Part shown: piece after piece, positions 51,663 to 62,905 of the stretch
Position numbering within the stretch: the stretch's first letter is position 1
Layout of the letters: each line of letters begins with the position of its first letter
Assembly (NCBI GenBank): GCA_016808115.1
Contig: JAEQBH010000287.1
Location: forward strand, 1,054,001 to 1,118,000
Source of the DNA: Tetrastigma voinierianum
Lineage: Eukaryota > Streptophyta > Magnoliopsida > Vitales > Vitaceae
Reading direction: 5' to 3'
DNA: 64,000 nucleotides
The notes under the pieces: generated by a model
Told to the model about the DNA's origin: nothing
What the model saw: only the letters and a program-made list of their open reading frames with translations
The model's database searches: none
Made by a program: the position numbers and the translations under genes

Positions 51663-52340
51663 CCGAGTCCGGTCAGAGCCATATCTATGTGTGTAATGGG
51701 GTGGGCGTAACACTGCTGGGAGTCGTGGACCTGATAAGGGAGGCCCCCAGACTGGAGGAGCTACTAGTTCATGGTACTAGTGAAGAGTAGAGGCATACCC
51801 CTAGAGGATACCTAGCAAACATCCAGGAGCACCGACAGTAGACCCGGTCAGTCGCCAGTATATATGGTGACCCAGTAGGCGGCCGATGCTACCCCATATG
51901 TGGTCACAGGTACCATTTCTTTATTTGATACCGATGCTCATGTATTGGTGACTCAGAGCCACCCCATTCTTTATTTCCTGGAGTTCATGTGAGAGCTCCG
52001 GATGTAGATGAGGACCGACCGAGTGTAGTGATGGCAGTGCCACTTCCACGTGATTCGCTTTATTGCAATAGAGCTCCAAGGTGGGAAGCAAAGATCTATA
52101 GCAAGTCATGAGTTCGAGGCTGATCTAACAGTTCGATATTCATGACTTTGACACCATTCGGGGGCATGGATTGCCATAAACATCGCAAGCCAATGGCCGA
52201 TTGTTACGTGAAAGAGGTCCGGGGCTTTACCGTACCTGGGAACCGTGGTCGATCTTTCAGAGAGAGGGAAGATACTTTCTACAAGTTTAATCAGAATACA
52301 AGCAAACAAGATGTCTGTAGCTAATACGCCGTGGGTACCG
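51663..52340 (+). pseudogene. Element D aspartic protease
   Basis: In the frames near 51900-51980, VVTGTISLFDTDAHVLV precedes the active-site region, which reads DSESPHSLF and so departs from the DSG(A/S)-type motif. Around 52150-52230 GGMDCHKHRKPMADCYVKEV matches the second half of the domain. Confidence 0.72.
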
Positions 52341-52370
52341 TATGTAATGCATCCGCAACATTGAGATGCA

Positions 52371-53010
52371 ATGCGTGTTCCCAGAACGAAGTTCTTTAAT
52401 GTATTTCCCGAGGATCTACCAGGGTTACCGCCAGACAGAGAGATTGAATTCGAGATTGAGCTAGCGCCTGGTACAGAGCCCATCTCTATAGCGCCGTACC
52501 GGATGGCACCAGCAGAGCTAAAAGAATTGAAGGTGCAAATGGAAGAATTGTTGAGTAAAGGCTTCATTAAGACGAGTACATCACCGTGGGGAGCCCTGTA
52601 AGTGTTGTGCCTCTCTGTTACAGAGTAAAGATGGGAGCCTTCGCTTATGCATCGATTATAGACACCAACAAAGTAACCAACCTGAATCGCATCCATTGCC
52701 AAGAATCGATGATCTATTTGACTGGCCTACAAGGAGCCAAGGTCTTCTAGAAGATATCTACGATCAAAGTATCATTAGTTGAAGGTGCCAGAAGGGAAGA
52801 TGTCTCCAAGACAAATTCTTTTAACTAGATATGGGCATTATGAATTTTTGGTGATGCCATTTGGCCTAACCAACGCCCAACCAGCCTTTATGGATTTGAT
52901 GAATCGTGTCTTCTGGACCTATTTAGACAAGTCTGGCACGTCTCTCATTGATGATATCCCGTATATTCAAGTAGCAAAGAAGAGCATGCAAAGCACCCGA
53001 GGATAGTACT
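52371..53010 (+). pseudogene. Element D reverse transcriptase
   Basis: The frame at 52371-52601 contains VFPEDLPGLPPDREIEFEIE and PYRMAPAELKELKVQMEELL, the start of the domain. The frame at 52779-53006 contains YGHYEFLVMPFGLTNAQPAF then FMDLMNRVF and LIDDIP at the metal-binding site, where FIDDI is usual. A frameshift at about 52605 separates the two. Confidence 0.88.
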
Positions 53011-53720
53011 ACAAACTCGAGAGAGCACACTCTATGCAAAAGTTCAGCCTTGGTGCAATTCATGAATTGCAGTACCCGGGGATGGCAGGGTATCCACGAG
53101 GGTATTTTTAGTAGACCCTCGTAAAATAGAGGCCATTGTAGATTGAAACCACTCCACGAATGTAACCAAGAAGTTCGGCTTAAATTGGCTACTATAGAAA
53201 GTTCAGAGAAGGGTTCTCAAAGATAGCTACCCATTGACTAAGCATAAGAAAAGAAGAGAAGTTCATATTTGGTCGAAGCCCGTCGTAACGCTTTTGATGA
53301 GTTAAAGAAAAGACTCCGACTACTCGCACCAAGATTCACTTCAGAAGTGAGGGATTTAAAGTATATTGTGATGCCTCCAGGCAAGGTTTAGGTTGTGTGT
53401 TAATGCAACGTGATAGAGTGATAGCTTATGCTTCAAGGAAATTAAAGAAGCATGAAGTAAACTATCCAACGCAAGATTTAGAGTTAGCGGATGTAGTGTT
53501 CGCGTTGAAAATATGGCGACACTACCTCTATGGAGTACCTTGCAGGATCTTTATTGCTCACAAAAGCCTGTAGTATCTATTCTCACAAAAAGATTTGAAC
53601 ATGAGACAGAGGAGGTTGATAGAACTCATCAAAGATTCATGACTGCACTCCATTGAATACCACCTTTCATGTGCAAGGCAAATGTAGTAGCAGATGCGCT
53701 TACAGAAGCTCCTCTAGTTC
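53011..53720 (+). pseudogene. Element D RNase H (left copy)
   Basis: The frames include YCDASRQGLGCVLMQ near 53370, with the catalytic DAS, then KKHEVNYPTQDLELADVVFA and FALKIWRHYL. The same domain occurs again at 61073. Confidence 0.82.
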
Positions 53721-54558
53721 CCTAAATTTCAAATTTTAAAGCAAAATACTTGACAATGCTAGTAGAACTGAGATTTATGGGGGTTAGTTTAGAGACAAGA
53801 GACTCAGGTAATTTAGTAGCTTCATGTTCGGCGTTGCTTGTGGACAAAGGTTAGAGACTTTGCAAGCTCTAGACCCGTGATTTAAGAATGGAGAAGCAAG
53901 ATGAGGTCAGACAAACAGAGTAACTTCACTCCATTTATGTAATGTAATACAAGTATTGGGCTAGAGATTATATGTCCTGTGATGTGATAGAGTTGAAGAA
54001 AGTTAGAAATCATGGAAGATGCACACTCATCAAAGATATGCGATGCATCTAGGAGGCCAAGATGTATCGGACTGGTAGAGACCAGCCTACCGTGGAGAGG
54101 TATGAAGAGAGAGATAGCAGAGTTCGTGATCTAAGTGCCTAACTTCATTAACAAATTAAGATCAACATCAACCCGCAGGTTTATTACAAGAACTTCCCTT
54201 TATCCATTCCCCGAGTGGAAATGAAAGGATCACGATGGATTTCGTGATGTGACTTCCCAAGACACATTGACATGATGCTATTTAGGGTTATCAGGATAGA
54301 TCGACGGTTCGCCCACTCACTGGGTTACTAATAATACCTATTCCTAGAAAGATATAGCTTGTGCCGTAGATGAGATTGTGAGGTTACATGGCGCACCAAA
54401 GGTTCATTGTATCCGACAGAGATCCTCGCCTACTGATTCGCCGGCTACAAGATGCTGCATGGCACCGTGATTACACTTCAGTACTGCTTTCCACCCACAG
54501 ATAGATGGCCAATCAGAGAGAACCATTCAGACTCTCGAAGATATGTTGAGAGCCTGTG
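53721..54558 (+). pseudogene. Element D integrase, left copy, cut by element E
   Basis: The frames contain zinc-binding and core pieces: MKREIAEF near 54095, DEIVRLHG near 54370 and EDMLRACV just before 54558. The sequence stops inside this last motif where the LTR of E begins. In the right copy the same motif runs on without interruption at 62150-62180. Confidence 0.78.
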
Positions 54559-56022
54559 TGATTAGGGCCCAAAAAGTGCTATTTTGAACCCTATTTTTAA
54601 TAGGTTTTGAGCAATTTTTGAGTACTAATTGTTATAATTAACCCAATTGACATGTTCGGGTCCCTATTGCACTTTTGATTGCATTCCGAGGTCGCTTTTT
54701 GTAGTTTTTATGGGAATCGAAGCCGATTATCTGTCAATCCAATCATAGCAAAGCTCCGTTGATTTCATCAATTTCATATGGTTTTCTATCAATTTCATAA
54801 TGAAATGAAGAATATCAAAGCTTGAAGAAATGGAACAAAGGCAAAGGGGAATAGTAGCCGCAGTGAAGCAAATCTTAACAAAGAGCTAAGAATGAAGCGC
54901 TAAAATTCGCTATGTCGACATTTCATGATAGCCAAATTTCACTACTACAGCTTAAAAATTCATCGTGCATAGCGAGGTTTTCAATTTTCGCTATGCCGTA
55001 TTTTCGCTATGATAGCGAAAATCACTCTATGTATAAATAAAATCGTCTCCTCCCTTGCTTTTGTGTTTAAACTACCCGCTTTTGGTTTTTCTCCTTTCTA
55101 CCCTCACCGTGAATTTTGTTGTTTCATTGTTTTGTAATTTCCCTTTTCCGAGCACACATATAAGCCTCAATCAGGAATAAATGGACATCAATCACTATGG
55201 CAAGCCTTTAGAGAAGCTTTCACCTCTCCTGCTTTCACAGCTTTTGATTTTCTTCCCCCCTTTCTTTTCCATTTTCCTTATTACTAAACACTCCTCGAGG
55301 ATGACAACTCAGAGGATGCTTATTAGACTCCTCTTCCTCCCCAGCAGGAGGGTCGCCAAGGCTAGATTTGTGTAAACTCGACTTGGGTCCTCTGCTTTTA
55401 ACTAATGCATTTATGGGTATTTGCTGTTCTATTTCTCACCTTAGGTTAAAATCTTTCTGCACACCTAACTAAATTTATTTAGCAAGCCTTTTTTGGGTTA
55501 CAGTGGATGCTTATCACTAGATCCCCTGTTATCCAGTTAGTTGTTTCCTATTAGTTACTGCATGGTAGGTTTTTGAGATATGATATCACTGTTAGGAATA
55601 TTTGCCCGCTTAAATGCCGTTTCAAAAGGGAAATCATAGTCTAGGTTTTAAAGTCTAAACAAGATCCGGTTCGGGAAATGACTATATGTCATGCTCCCAA
55701 TGAGAGGAAAAAGACCCGAGGACATGTTAGCTGCCTTAAAACCCTAAACCAAAGGGTCCAAACTTCAAGGGGTTCTATTTTACATTTTATTTTATTTTAT
55801 TTTCAGCTTGTGAACAATCAATCCCCTGTTTTTACCCAAACCCCAAAATCCAAATTTAATTCACCAGTTTTGACTTCACTTAAATCATTTGTACGAAGAA
55901 AACCCATTCCTATGTTCGACCCTAGACCGCTATATCGGGGCAAAGAGGTTTTGCTACTACAGCAGGAGGAATTTAGATACAAATTCTCGTTGATTCCGAT
56001 CACCCCATCGTGGCACGAATCA
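54559..56022 (+). repeat. Element E 5' LTR
   Basis: It runs from TGATTAGGGCCC to CACGAATCA. The palindrome cluster is at 54905-55030 and the TATA box at 55157-55163 (CATATAAG). It matches 59111-60554. Confidence 0.88.
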
Positions 56023-56025
56023 AAA

Positions 56026-56043
56026 TGGCGACGCTGCCGCGAT
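56026..56043 (+). other. Element E primer-binding site
   Basis: TGGCGACGCTGCCGCGAT, related to the tRNA-Asp primer site with three changes. The copy after the 3' LTR (60558) reads TGGCGCGCTACGGATGG. Confidence 0.7.
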
Positions 56044-56252
56044 GGTGCCTAGCGGCCTGACAAGTCAGGGGAACACTTGTGATCCTCATCACAAGTACTG
56101 GTGAATTGCTTTTATATTTTACTGTCATTTTCTTTTCATTTCATATAAAATTCCTGCAGGACTGTTTTTGGTGTTGTCTTGTGTTGCCTTATTTCTACTG
56201 CAGGATTGAATGTTCAGTGGGTTTGAATTGTGACCAAATGGAAGAGGGAGAA

Positions 56253-57060
56253 TAATATAGTGAGTACCTTGTGGAGAGAAACCCCAGAGCCATATGTCGA
56301 GCGAGGGATTACGTAAAACCAACATGGCAAAGTCGCTGAACCCATGGAGAGGAATCCAAATGAATATGAAATCCATGAGGGAATATAGAGACCAATGGAC
56401 AGCACACCCTCCCACAAAGGTTATCCCAACTTATGCACTCCTGCATCCACAAAGATGCCTCTCATATCTCGCCCCTCAACCACCACAGCCAATCTCCTCA
56501 GTTGAGCAAGCAATTCTGGACCTTACCAAATTGGTGTGATGTCAGGAAGAAACAAGAAATTCATGCCCAATTTGAGTCAAAAATCCATATTGTGAGAACC
56601 CCCGGAACAAAATTAGATGGGTTTCAAAGAAGTGGGTCAGCAATTGACAACGCAATGTTCAATTTCTAAAGCTTGCCCAAAGAAATTTTGATCATCAAGG
56701 GAAGAGAATCCAAAGGAAGTGTGCCTCGAGTGACACTACAGGAGGATCACTGGTCAATGCCAGCCATAAAAAAGGCCTAGTAGAAAATTTTTAACTCGTG
56801 CACGTTGCTATCTCGCCTATGGGAGAAGAATAACAAATCCTCCCCATTGTCGATCGTGAGAGAAGAGCAAAGGGATTGTGAAACAGCAAAGGGAATCCAA
56901 GAGCCTATCATTCAACCAAACCCCATAGATTTGAATCCAATGCCACCGCCCAACCCAAAAACAACCCACCGCCAAGAGCCCCCTCACCGACTGCGTACAT
57001 ATCGCCTACACCCGCAAAGAAAATCAAACCTACAAAAGACCTACTCCCAAAGCTAAGTCC
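56253..57060 (+). pseudogene. Element E short gag remnant
   Basis: The frames begin MEEGEN and contain EYRDQWTAHP, VEQAILDLTKL and, later, a Pro-rich tail (NPIDLNPMPPPNPKTT). Only the linker and C-terminal region of Athila Gag is recognisable; the capsid core of A, B and C is missing. About 200 bp of leader precedes it. Confidence 0.7.
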
Positions 57061-57219
57061 AACTCCATCACCGTCTGGCCACGCGCATATAACTTCAAGA
57101 GATTATGCCTCGCATGCACTCGCTGTACTACATCAAAGACAAGCAAACATCATCATGATGGCACATCGGTTGTCTGGTGGCGCTCTATCATAAACTGAAC
57201 CCTGAAGATTATGGTCCGC

Positions 57220-57665
57220 AAACTAGCGAAATTTTCGCTATGTATCTTTTTGCTATATAGCCGCAATTTGCTATACATAGCTTAAAATTTCGCTTATTAG
57301 CGAAATTCAGACGCCGCCCCCGCACAGTGTTTTCATGTTATTTTATCTTTATTTATTTATTTATTTATTTTTTTTTTTATTTTTTTTTAAAAGTTTTTAT
57401 TTTATTCTCTAAAAAATTTTCTTTTGTTATTATTATTTTATTAAAAATTATTTTTATTTTTATTTTTATATTAAAAATAAAAATTATTCTCAAAAATTTA
57501 TTTTTATTATTTTATTATTATCTTTATTTATTAATTACTTATTCTTAATTTAAAAAATCAAAAATTTCGCTTATGTCAATTTTCTACCATAGCGAAATTT
57601 TCATGAGATAAAGCAAATTTCGCTATGGCAAAATAAAAATTTTCGCTATGGCCCCAATTGCTTTG
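57220..57665. repeat. AT-rich tract bracketed by GCGAAATT palindrome words
   Basis: A 240-bp tract of T/A runs (57320-57560) lies between two clusters of AAATTTTCGCTATG / AGCGAAATT words (57220-57310 and 57560-57660). Open frames across it are low-complexity and are not called. Confidence 0.7.
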
Positions 57666-59110
57666 CCTCCAATTTTGTTTCTCGCTCATAACTTTTCTAT
57701 CCGAACTCCAAGTATAGAGAGTTTTGGTACCGTTGGAAAGCTTAGAGATTTTAGAATCCAAATATATCCAGAAAGAACATTTTTGAAATTATTATAAAGG
57801 TGTAATTTCAAAAATGCTCCAACTGGTCGCTTTTTTTCTCTCTTTTCTTCTTCTAACTTGTTCATTTGAAGCCCAAACGGAGTGAATAAGGAGGTAACAC
57901 TTCCTCCCCTAAATTTCCAATCCAAGCCCTATTTCGGACACTGAGATGTTTGGGTTGGGGGGAGAGTTAGCGAAGGAAGTGGCTTTTGTATTTATGTTTT
58001 TGTTACTATTTTGAGTAAGCCCATTTTGTGATGCTCCAAGTGGTTTGGTCGGGGTTCCTTTCTATAAAGTCATATATTATATGTTACTTTTCAAAATTGG
58101 ACCCATTTTGCAACCAAAAATTGTGTGTTTTGCCTAGCTCATAGTTCAAAATTGAAACTGCCCAATTCTATTAATGTTAGATTGGTTCCATGCTTGGCCA
58201 GAAAGTGATATCAAGAACTCTTTGTTGATTTCGACTTTTCTTCCACCTTTAGCTTACTCACACATCGAAAGCACATCGTGCTTCTTTCAATAACCCGAAA
58301 CCGCTTACCTCCTAAGCCTCGCGAACAACCTACCCTAGTTTCGTCACCACCTTTAATAAAGTTATGACCTCAGGAAAGAAGGCCACGTTTCGGAAAAGAA
58401 AGGAGAAAAGAAAAAGAAAAGAGAATAAAATTACAGTAACGCTTGTTCTTGATCTGCACGATCCAAGGGGTATACGGTTAAAGCCTTTAAAGCCCTGTAA
58501 GTGTCTCTAAACCTTTCACCGGTCGAGTCGACTTTGTGTTCAAGTACACGGGTGGATGGGTAGAGCTTAGTGTTGTAGGTGTTGGAGTCTCAAATCATTC
58601 AAGTCCTAGAAACCCTGAAGAGTTTGTGGTCAAGATCCCAGACTTGGTGCCCCTAAGCCTTAATCAAGTTGGGAGTCATCGGTAGATCCTCCGCAAGCAT
58701 GACTTTGTGAGGTCGATTCTCGCAGATGCACCCACAACGCAAAAGAATTGTGGAATAAGCAAAGTGGGTCCCGACCATTTAGGTTGGTTAGCATGCTAGG
58801 TCGTGGGTAGTAGCTAGGCTGGGAGTAATAGCTTTATCATGAGAGCCGATCAAACAAACACTTAGATTTTCGTGGAAGTCGTTGATTCACCAAGAAGGAG
58901 GCCTTTTAATACTAATTTTGTATGCATCTATTATCTCATGATAATTATTGGACAAGGCTTTGATGATTTTTACTTAGGGTTAGGCATTACTCATTCACAA
59001 CCTTTTTGAAATACCATTTTTGTGAACGTTATTTTGTCATAGTTTTATATGTATTTTATTACTTTTTTCTTGCATTGCTAAGGGACTAGCAATGTGTAGG
59101 TTGGGGGGTG
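57666..59110 (+). other. Element E 3' untranslated region and polypurine tract
   Basis: From about 57900 it is colinear with the tails of A and B, including a purine tract (58385-58430) and CTAAGGGACTAGCAATG. It ends with GTAGGTTGGGGGG at 59096-59108. No gene is seen. Confidence 0.75.
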
Positions 59111-60554
59111 TGATTAGTGCCCAAAAAGTGCTATTTTGAACCCTATTTTTAATAGGTTTTGAGCGCTTTTTGTGTACTAATTGTTATAATTAACCTAATT
59201 GACATGTTCGGTCCCTATCGCACTTTCAATATCCGTATTGTTTCTTTGTAGTTTTTACAGAATTGAAGTCAAATTATCGTGTCAATCCAATTATAACAGT
59301 CGCAGTTGATTTCCATCAATTTCATATGGTTTTCTATCAATTCTCAGCAAGCCGAATGAAGAATATCAAAGCTTAAGAAATGGAATGCTGCAATGAATAG
59401 TAGCTGCAGGAAGCAATGGAACAAAGACAGAATGTTGTTAAAATTCCGCTATGCCGATATTTTCGCTATGATAGCGAAATTTCGCTATCATAGTGAAAAT
59501 TACTATGCATAGCGAAAATTTCAATTTTCGCTATGCCTGTATTTTTCGCTATGATAGCGAAAATCACTGTGTATAGAGAAAATTGTCTCCTCCTGTTTTT
59601 GTGTTTAAACGACTCCGTTTTGGTTTTTCTCCTTTCTACCTCACGGTAATTTTGTTGTTTCATATTGTTTTGTACTTCTTCTCGAGCATATATAAGCCTC
59701 TGCTACCAGAATAAATGGACATCAATCACCATATTAAATTTTTGAGCAAGCTAAAGCCTCCCGCTTTCCCACTCGCTTCATTTTCTCCCTTTCTTTCCAT
59801 TTTCCTACTACCAAACACTCCTCCGAGGATGACAACTCAGAGGATAAAGCTTACTAGACTCTTCCTCCTTGGAAGAGGAGGGTCATACAGATTTGAGGTA
59901 AACTGACGGGGTCCGTTTCTTAACGCACACATTTATGGGTATTTGCTCTATTTCTCACCTTAGGTTAAAATCTTCTAGTACACCTCGCTAACGTGTATTT
60001 AGCAAGCTTTTTTGGTTACAAAGGTTGCTTTATCACAGATCCCTATGTTATCCAGCTTAGTTGTTTCCTATTAGTTACCGGCAGGTAGGTTTTTCAGATA
60101 TGATATATCATCAAGTAGGAATATTTTGCCTAGTTAAATGCTATGTTTCAAAAGGGAAAATCATAGTGGTCTAGGTTTGTGCCAAATGAAGATCCGGTTC
60201 GAAATGACCAGTATGTCATGCCCCAATGGTGAAAGACCCGAGGACATGTTAGTTGCCTTAAACCCTAAACCAAAGGGTCCAAACTTCAAGGGGTCTTTGT
60301 ATTTTTACATTTTATTTTATTTTATTTTCAGCCTGAGTGAACAACCAATCCCCTGTTTTTACCCAAACCCCAAAATCCAAATTTAATTCACCAGTTTTGA
60401 CTTCACTTAAATCATTTGTACGAAGAAACCCATCCCCCTCGTGTTCGACCAGACCGCATAAGGGTATCAGCAAAGAGTTTTGCTACTACAAAGAGGGAGG
60501 AATTTAGGAGGCACCCGGTTGATTTTGGATCACCCTATCGTGGGCACTTAATCA
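59111..60554 (+). repeat. Element E 3' LTR
   Basis: It starts TGATTAGTGCCC after the polypurine tract. The palindrome cluster at 59440-59585 includes a perfect 28-nt palindrome (59466-59493). The TATA box is at 59688-59695 (CATATATAAG). Confidence 0.9.
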
Positions 60555-61072
60555 AAATGGCGCGCTACGGATGGTGCCTAAGTGCATTTTGACAGTCAGA
60601 ACACTTGTGATCCTCATCACAAATATCGGTGAATTGCTTTTATTTTATCGCTATTTTCTTTTCATTTCATATAAAATTTCAGATCAAGTTGGGTGTTGTC
60701 TTGTGTTGCCTTATTTCTATCAGTACAGATTGAATGTTCAAGGTTTAAATTCAGGACTCAAATGGAAGAGGGAGAACAATATAGCGAGTACCTTGTGGAG
60801 AGAAACCCTAGAGCTTACATGTCCATGAGGGATTACAGAAACCAGCCATGGCAAAGTCAGCAACCCATGGAGAGGAATCCAAATGAATATAGGTCCATGA
60901 GGGAATATAGAGACCAATGGACGAGTACACCCTCCTACAGTGTTATCCCAACTTATGCACCTCCTCCACATCCACAGTATGCCTCTTTGTCTCAGCCTCA
61001 ACCACCACAGCCAATCTCCCTAGTTGAGCAAGCAATTCTAGACCTTACCAAACTGGTGGGTGATGTTGTGGA
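60555..61072 (+). pseudogene. Second E-like primer site, leader and gag fragment after the 3' LTR
   Basis: The LTR is followed again by a primer site and leader, then by a cleaner gag reading frame from ATG 60762: MEEGEQYSEYLVERNPRAYM to ISLVEQAILDLTKLVGDVVE. The frame breaks off in the middle of the conserved region at about 61072 and passes directly into chromoviral RNase H. The LTR at 59111 may thus be shared by two E-type copies. Confidence 0.75.
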
Positions 61073-62880
61073 AGAAGCATGAGGTAAACTATCCAACGCA
61101 CGATTTAGAGTTAGCGGCTGTAGTGTTCGCGTTGAAAATATGGCGACACTACCTCTTCGGCGGAGTACTCCGCAAAGATCTTTACTAATCACAAAAGCCT
61201 GCAGTATCTATTCGCACAAAAAGATTTGAACATGAGACAGAGGAGGTGGATAGAACTCATCAAAGACTATGACTGCACCATTGAATACCACCCAGGCAAG
61301 GCAAATGTAGTAGCAGATGCACTAAGCAGGAAGCCCTCTAGTTCCCTAGCTCAGCTTAAAGCAGAATACTTGACAATGCTAGTAGAACTGAGATCTATGG
61401 GGATCAGTTTAGAGACAAAGAGACTCGTGCAGTACTCTAGCAGCAGCTTTTCATGTCTCGCCGTTAGTGGACGTGGCTAGAGACTCGCAAGCTCGACCCG
61501 TGATTTGATGAAATCAGAAGCAAGATGAGGTTGACAATAGAGTAACTTCACCTACGAGAATGGGACACCGTATTGGGCCGCAGATTATGTGTCCCAAATG
61601 TGATAGGGTTGAAGAAAGAAATCATGGAAGAGAACACTCCATCAGCATGCGCGACAGCATCCAGGAGTACTAAGATGTATCTGACCGAGACCACTACTGG
61701 TGGAGAGGTATGAAGAGAGAGATAGCAGAGTTCGTATCTAAGTGCCTAACTTGTCAACAAATTAAGATTGAACATCAGAAACCGGCAGGTTTACTACAGC
61801 CTTTATCCATTCCTTAGTGGAAATGGGAAAGATCAATGGCGGATTTCGTGACAGACTTCCCCAAAGACACAGCCAGGACATGATGCTATTTGGGTTATTT
61901 CGTGGGATAGATTGACTAAGTCGGCCCACTTCATTGCTACCACAATACCTATTCCCTAGAAAGATATGCGTTAGCCAGGCGGTAGATGAGATTGTGAGGC
62001 TACATGGCACACCAGTATCGGACAGAGATCCTCGCTTCACTTCTCGATTCTGGCCGAAGCTACAAGATGCTATGGGCACCAGACATACTTCGCATCGCTC
62101 TCACCCACTCCGATAGACGGCCAATCGTAGAGAGAACCATCTCGTACTCGAAGATATGTTGAGAGCCCGTGTGATGGAGCTTAAGGAAGCTGATAATTAC
62201 CTAGCATTGATAGAGTTTGGCTTGCCACACAAATTTACGGGCCTAGTATTGGTGGTATTTGCACCTCTATGAGGTATCAGATGGTAGAAAGTGTAGAACA
62301 CTACCAAGGGGACGAAGTGGGGGAGAGAAGATTAATTGGCCTTAAGATTGTCCAAGATACAACCGAGAAAGTAAATATGATATGAGAGCGGTTGAAGATA
62401 GCAAAATACAGGCAGAAAAGCTATGCGGACAATCGAAGACGAGATCTGAAGTTTGAAATGGGCGATCAAGTATTCCTACGAGTCTCGCCATGGAAGGGTA
62501 TTTGAGGTTCTAGCGTGGAAAGTTGAGTCCACGATATAAAGGTCCCTATGAGATATAGACAAGGTGGGTGAAGTGGCTTATCGATCGAGGCTACCGTCGA
62601 GTTAGCCAACATCCATGACGGTTCCACGTCCATGCTACGTAAGTATATAGCCGACCTTCACATATTCTTAAGGAGCAACCTATTCGGGCTTGAAGGAAAA
62701 TCCCGACCTACGAGGAGCATCCAAGAGAAACCAGATCGAGATCATGTTGCAGAATAAAGATCCCGCCAGTGAAGGTGCTATGGCTTAAATCATGGGGCGT
62801 AAGAGGCTACATGCGAGTTCGAAGCACGTGATGCGCCCAATACCCCGCTGTTTGAATATGGTACGCGAATTTAAATTTCG
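61073..62880 (+). pseudogene. Chromoviral RNase H, integrase and chromodomain (right D copy)
   Basis: It opens with KHEVNYPTHDLELAAVVFAL and continues at 61226 with MRQRRWIELIKDYDCTIEYH, then ADALSRKPSS, the end of RNase H. Integrase follows: CLTCQQIKI near 61745, DEIVRLHGTPVSDRDPRFTS at 61985-62045, and KLSPRYKGPYEI near 62520. The C-terminal chromodomain has the PAVKVLWLNHG and EATWEFEAR pieces at 62760-62830. It repeats the content of 53450-54558 with small differences. Confidence 0.85.
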
Positions 62881-62905
62881 AGGACTAAATTTTGGCGTGT
62901 TAAAT
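62881..62905 (+). other. End of element D coding part and degraded polypurine region
   Basis: Sequence reading ATTTCGAGGACTAAATTTTGG precedes the LTR. This wording is typical just before the 3' LTR of Tekay-like elements, but the G-rich tract itself is shortened here. Confidence 0.6.

Larger units (their letters stand above)
54559..60554 (+). mobile_element. Element E: strongly reduced Athila-type element
   Basis: The LTRs are 54559-56022 and 59111-60554, with an Asp-type primer site and a polypurine tract. The internal part is only about 3.1 kb: a short gag piece, an AT-rich tract with palindromes on both sides, and a 3' untranslated region. There is no capsid core, protease, RT, integrase or 3' ORF. 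The left edge splits the D integrase. The right edge is not followed by that integrase but by another E-like leader, so the target duplication cannot be checked. Confidence 0.85.

Noticed and set aside
52106..52702. 198-codon minus-strand frame, among the longest in the window
   Set aside because: It is antisense to the well-supported protease/RT of D and shows no domain of its own.
57327..57548. Frame rich in Phe, Ile and Leu resembling a membrane protein
   Set aside because: It is a low-complexity translation of the T-rich spacer in element E.
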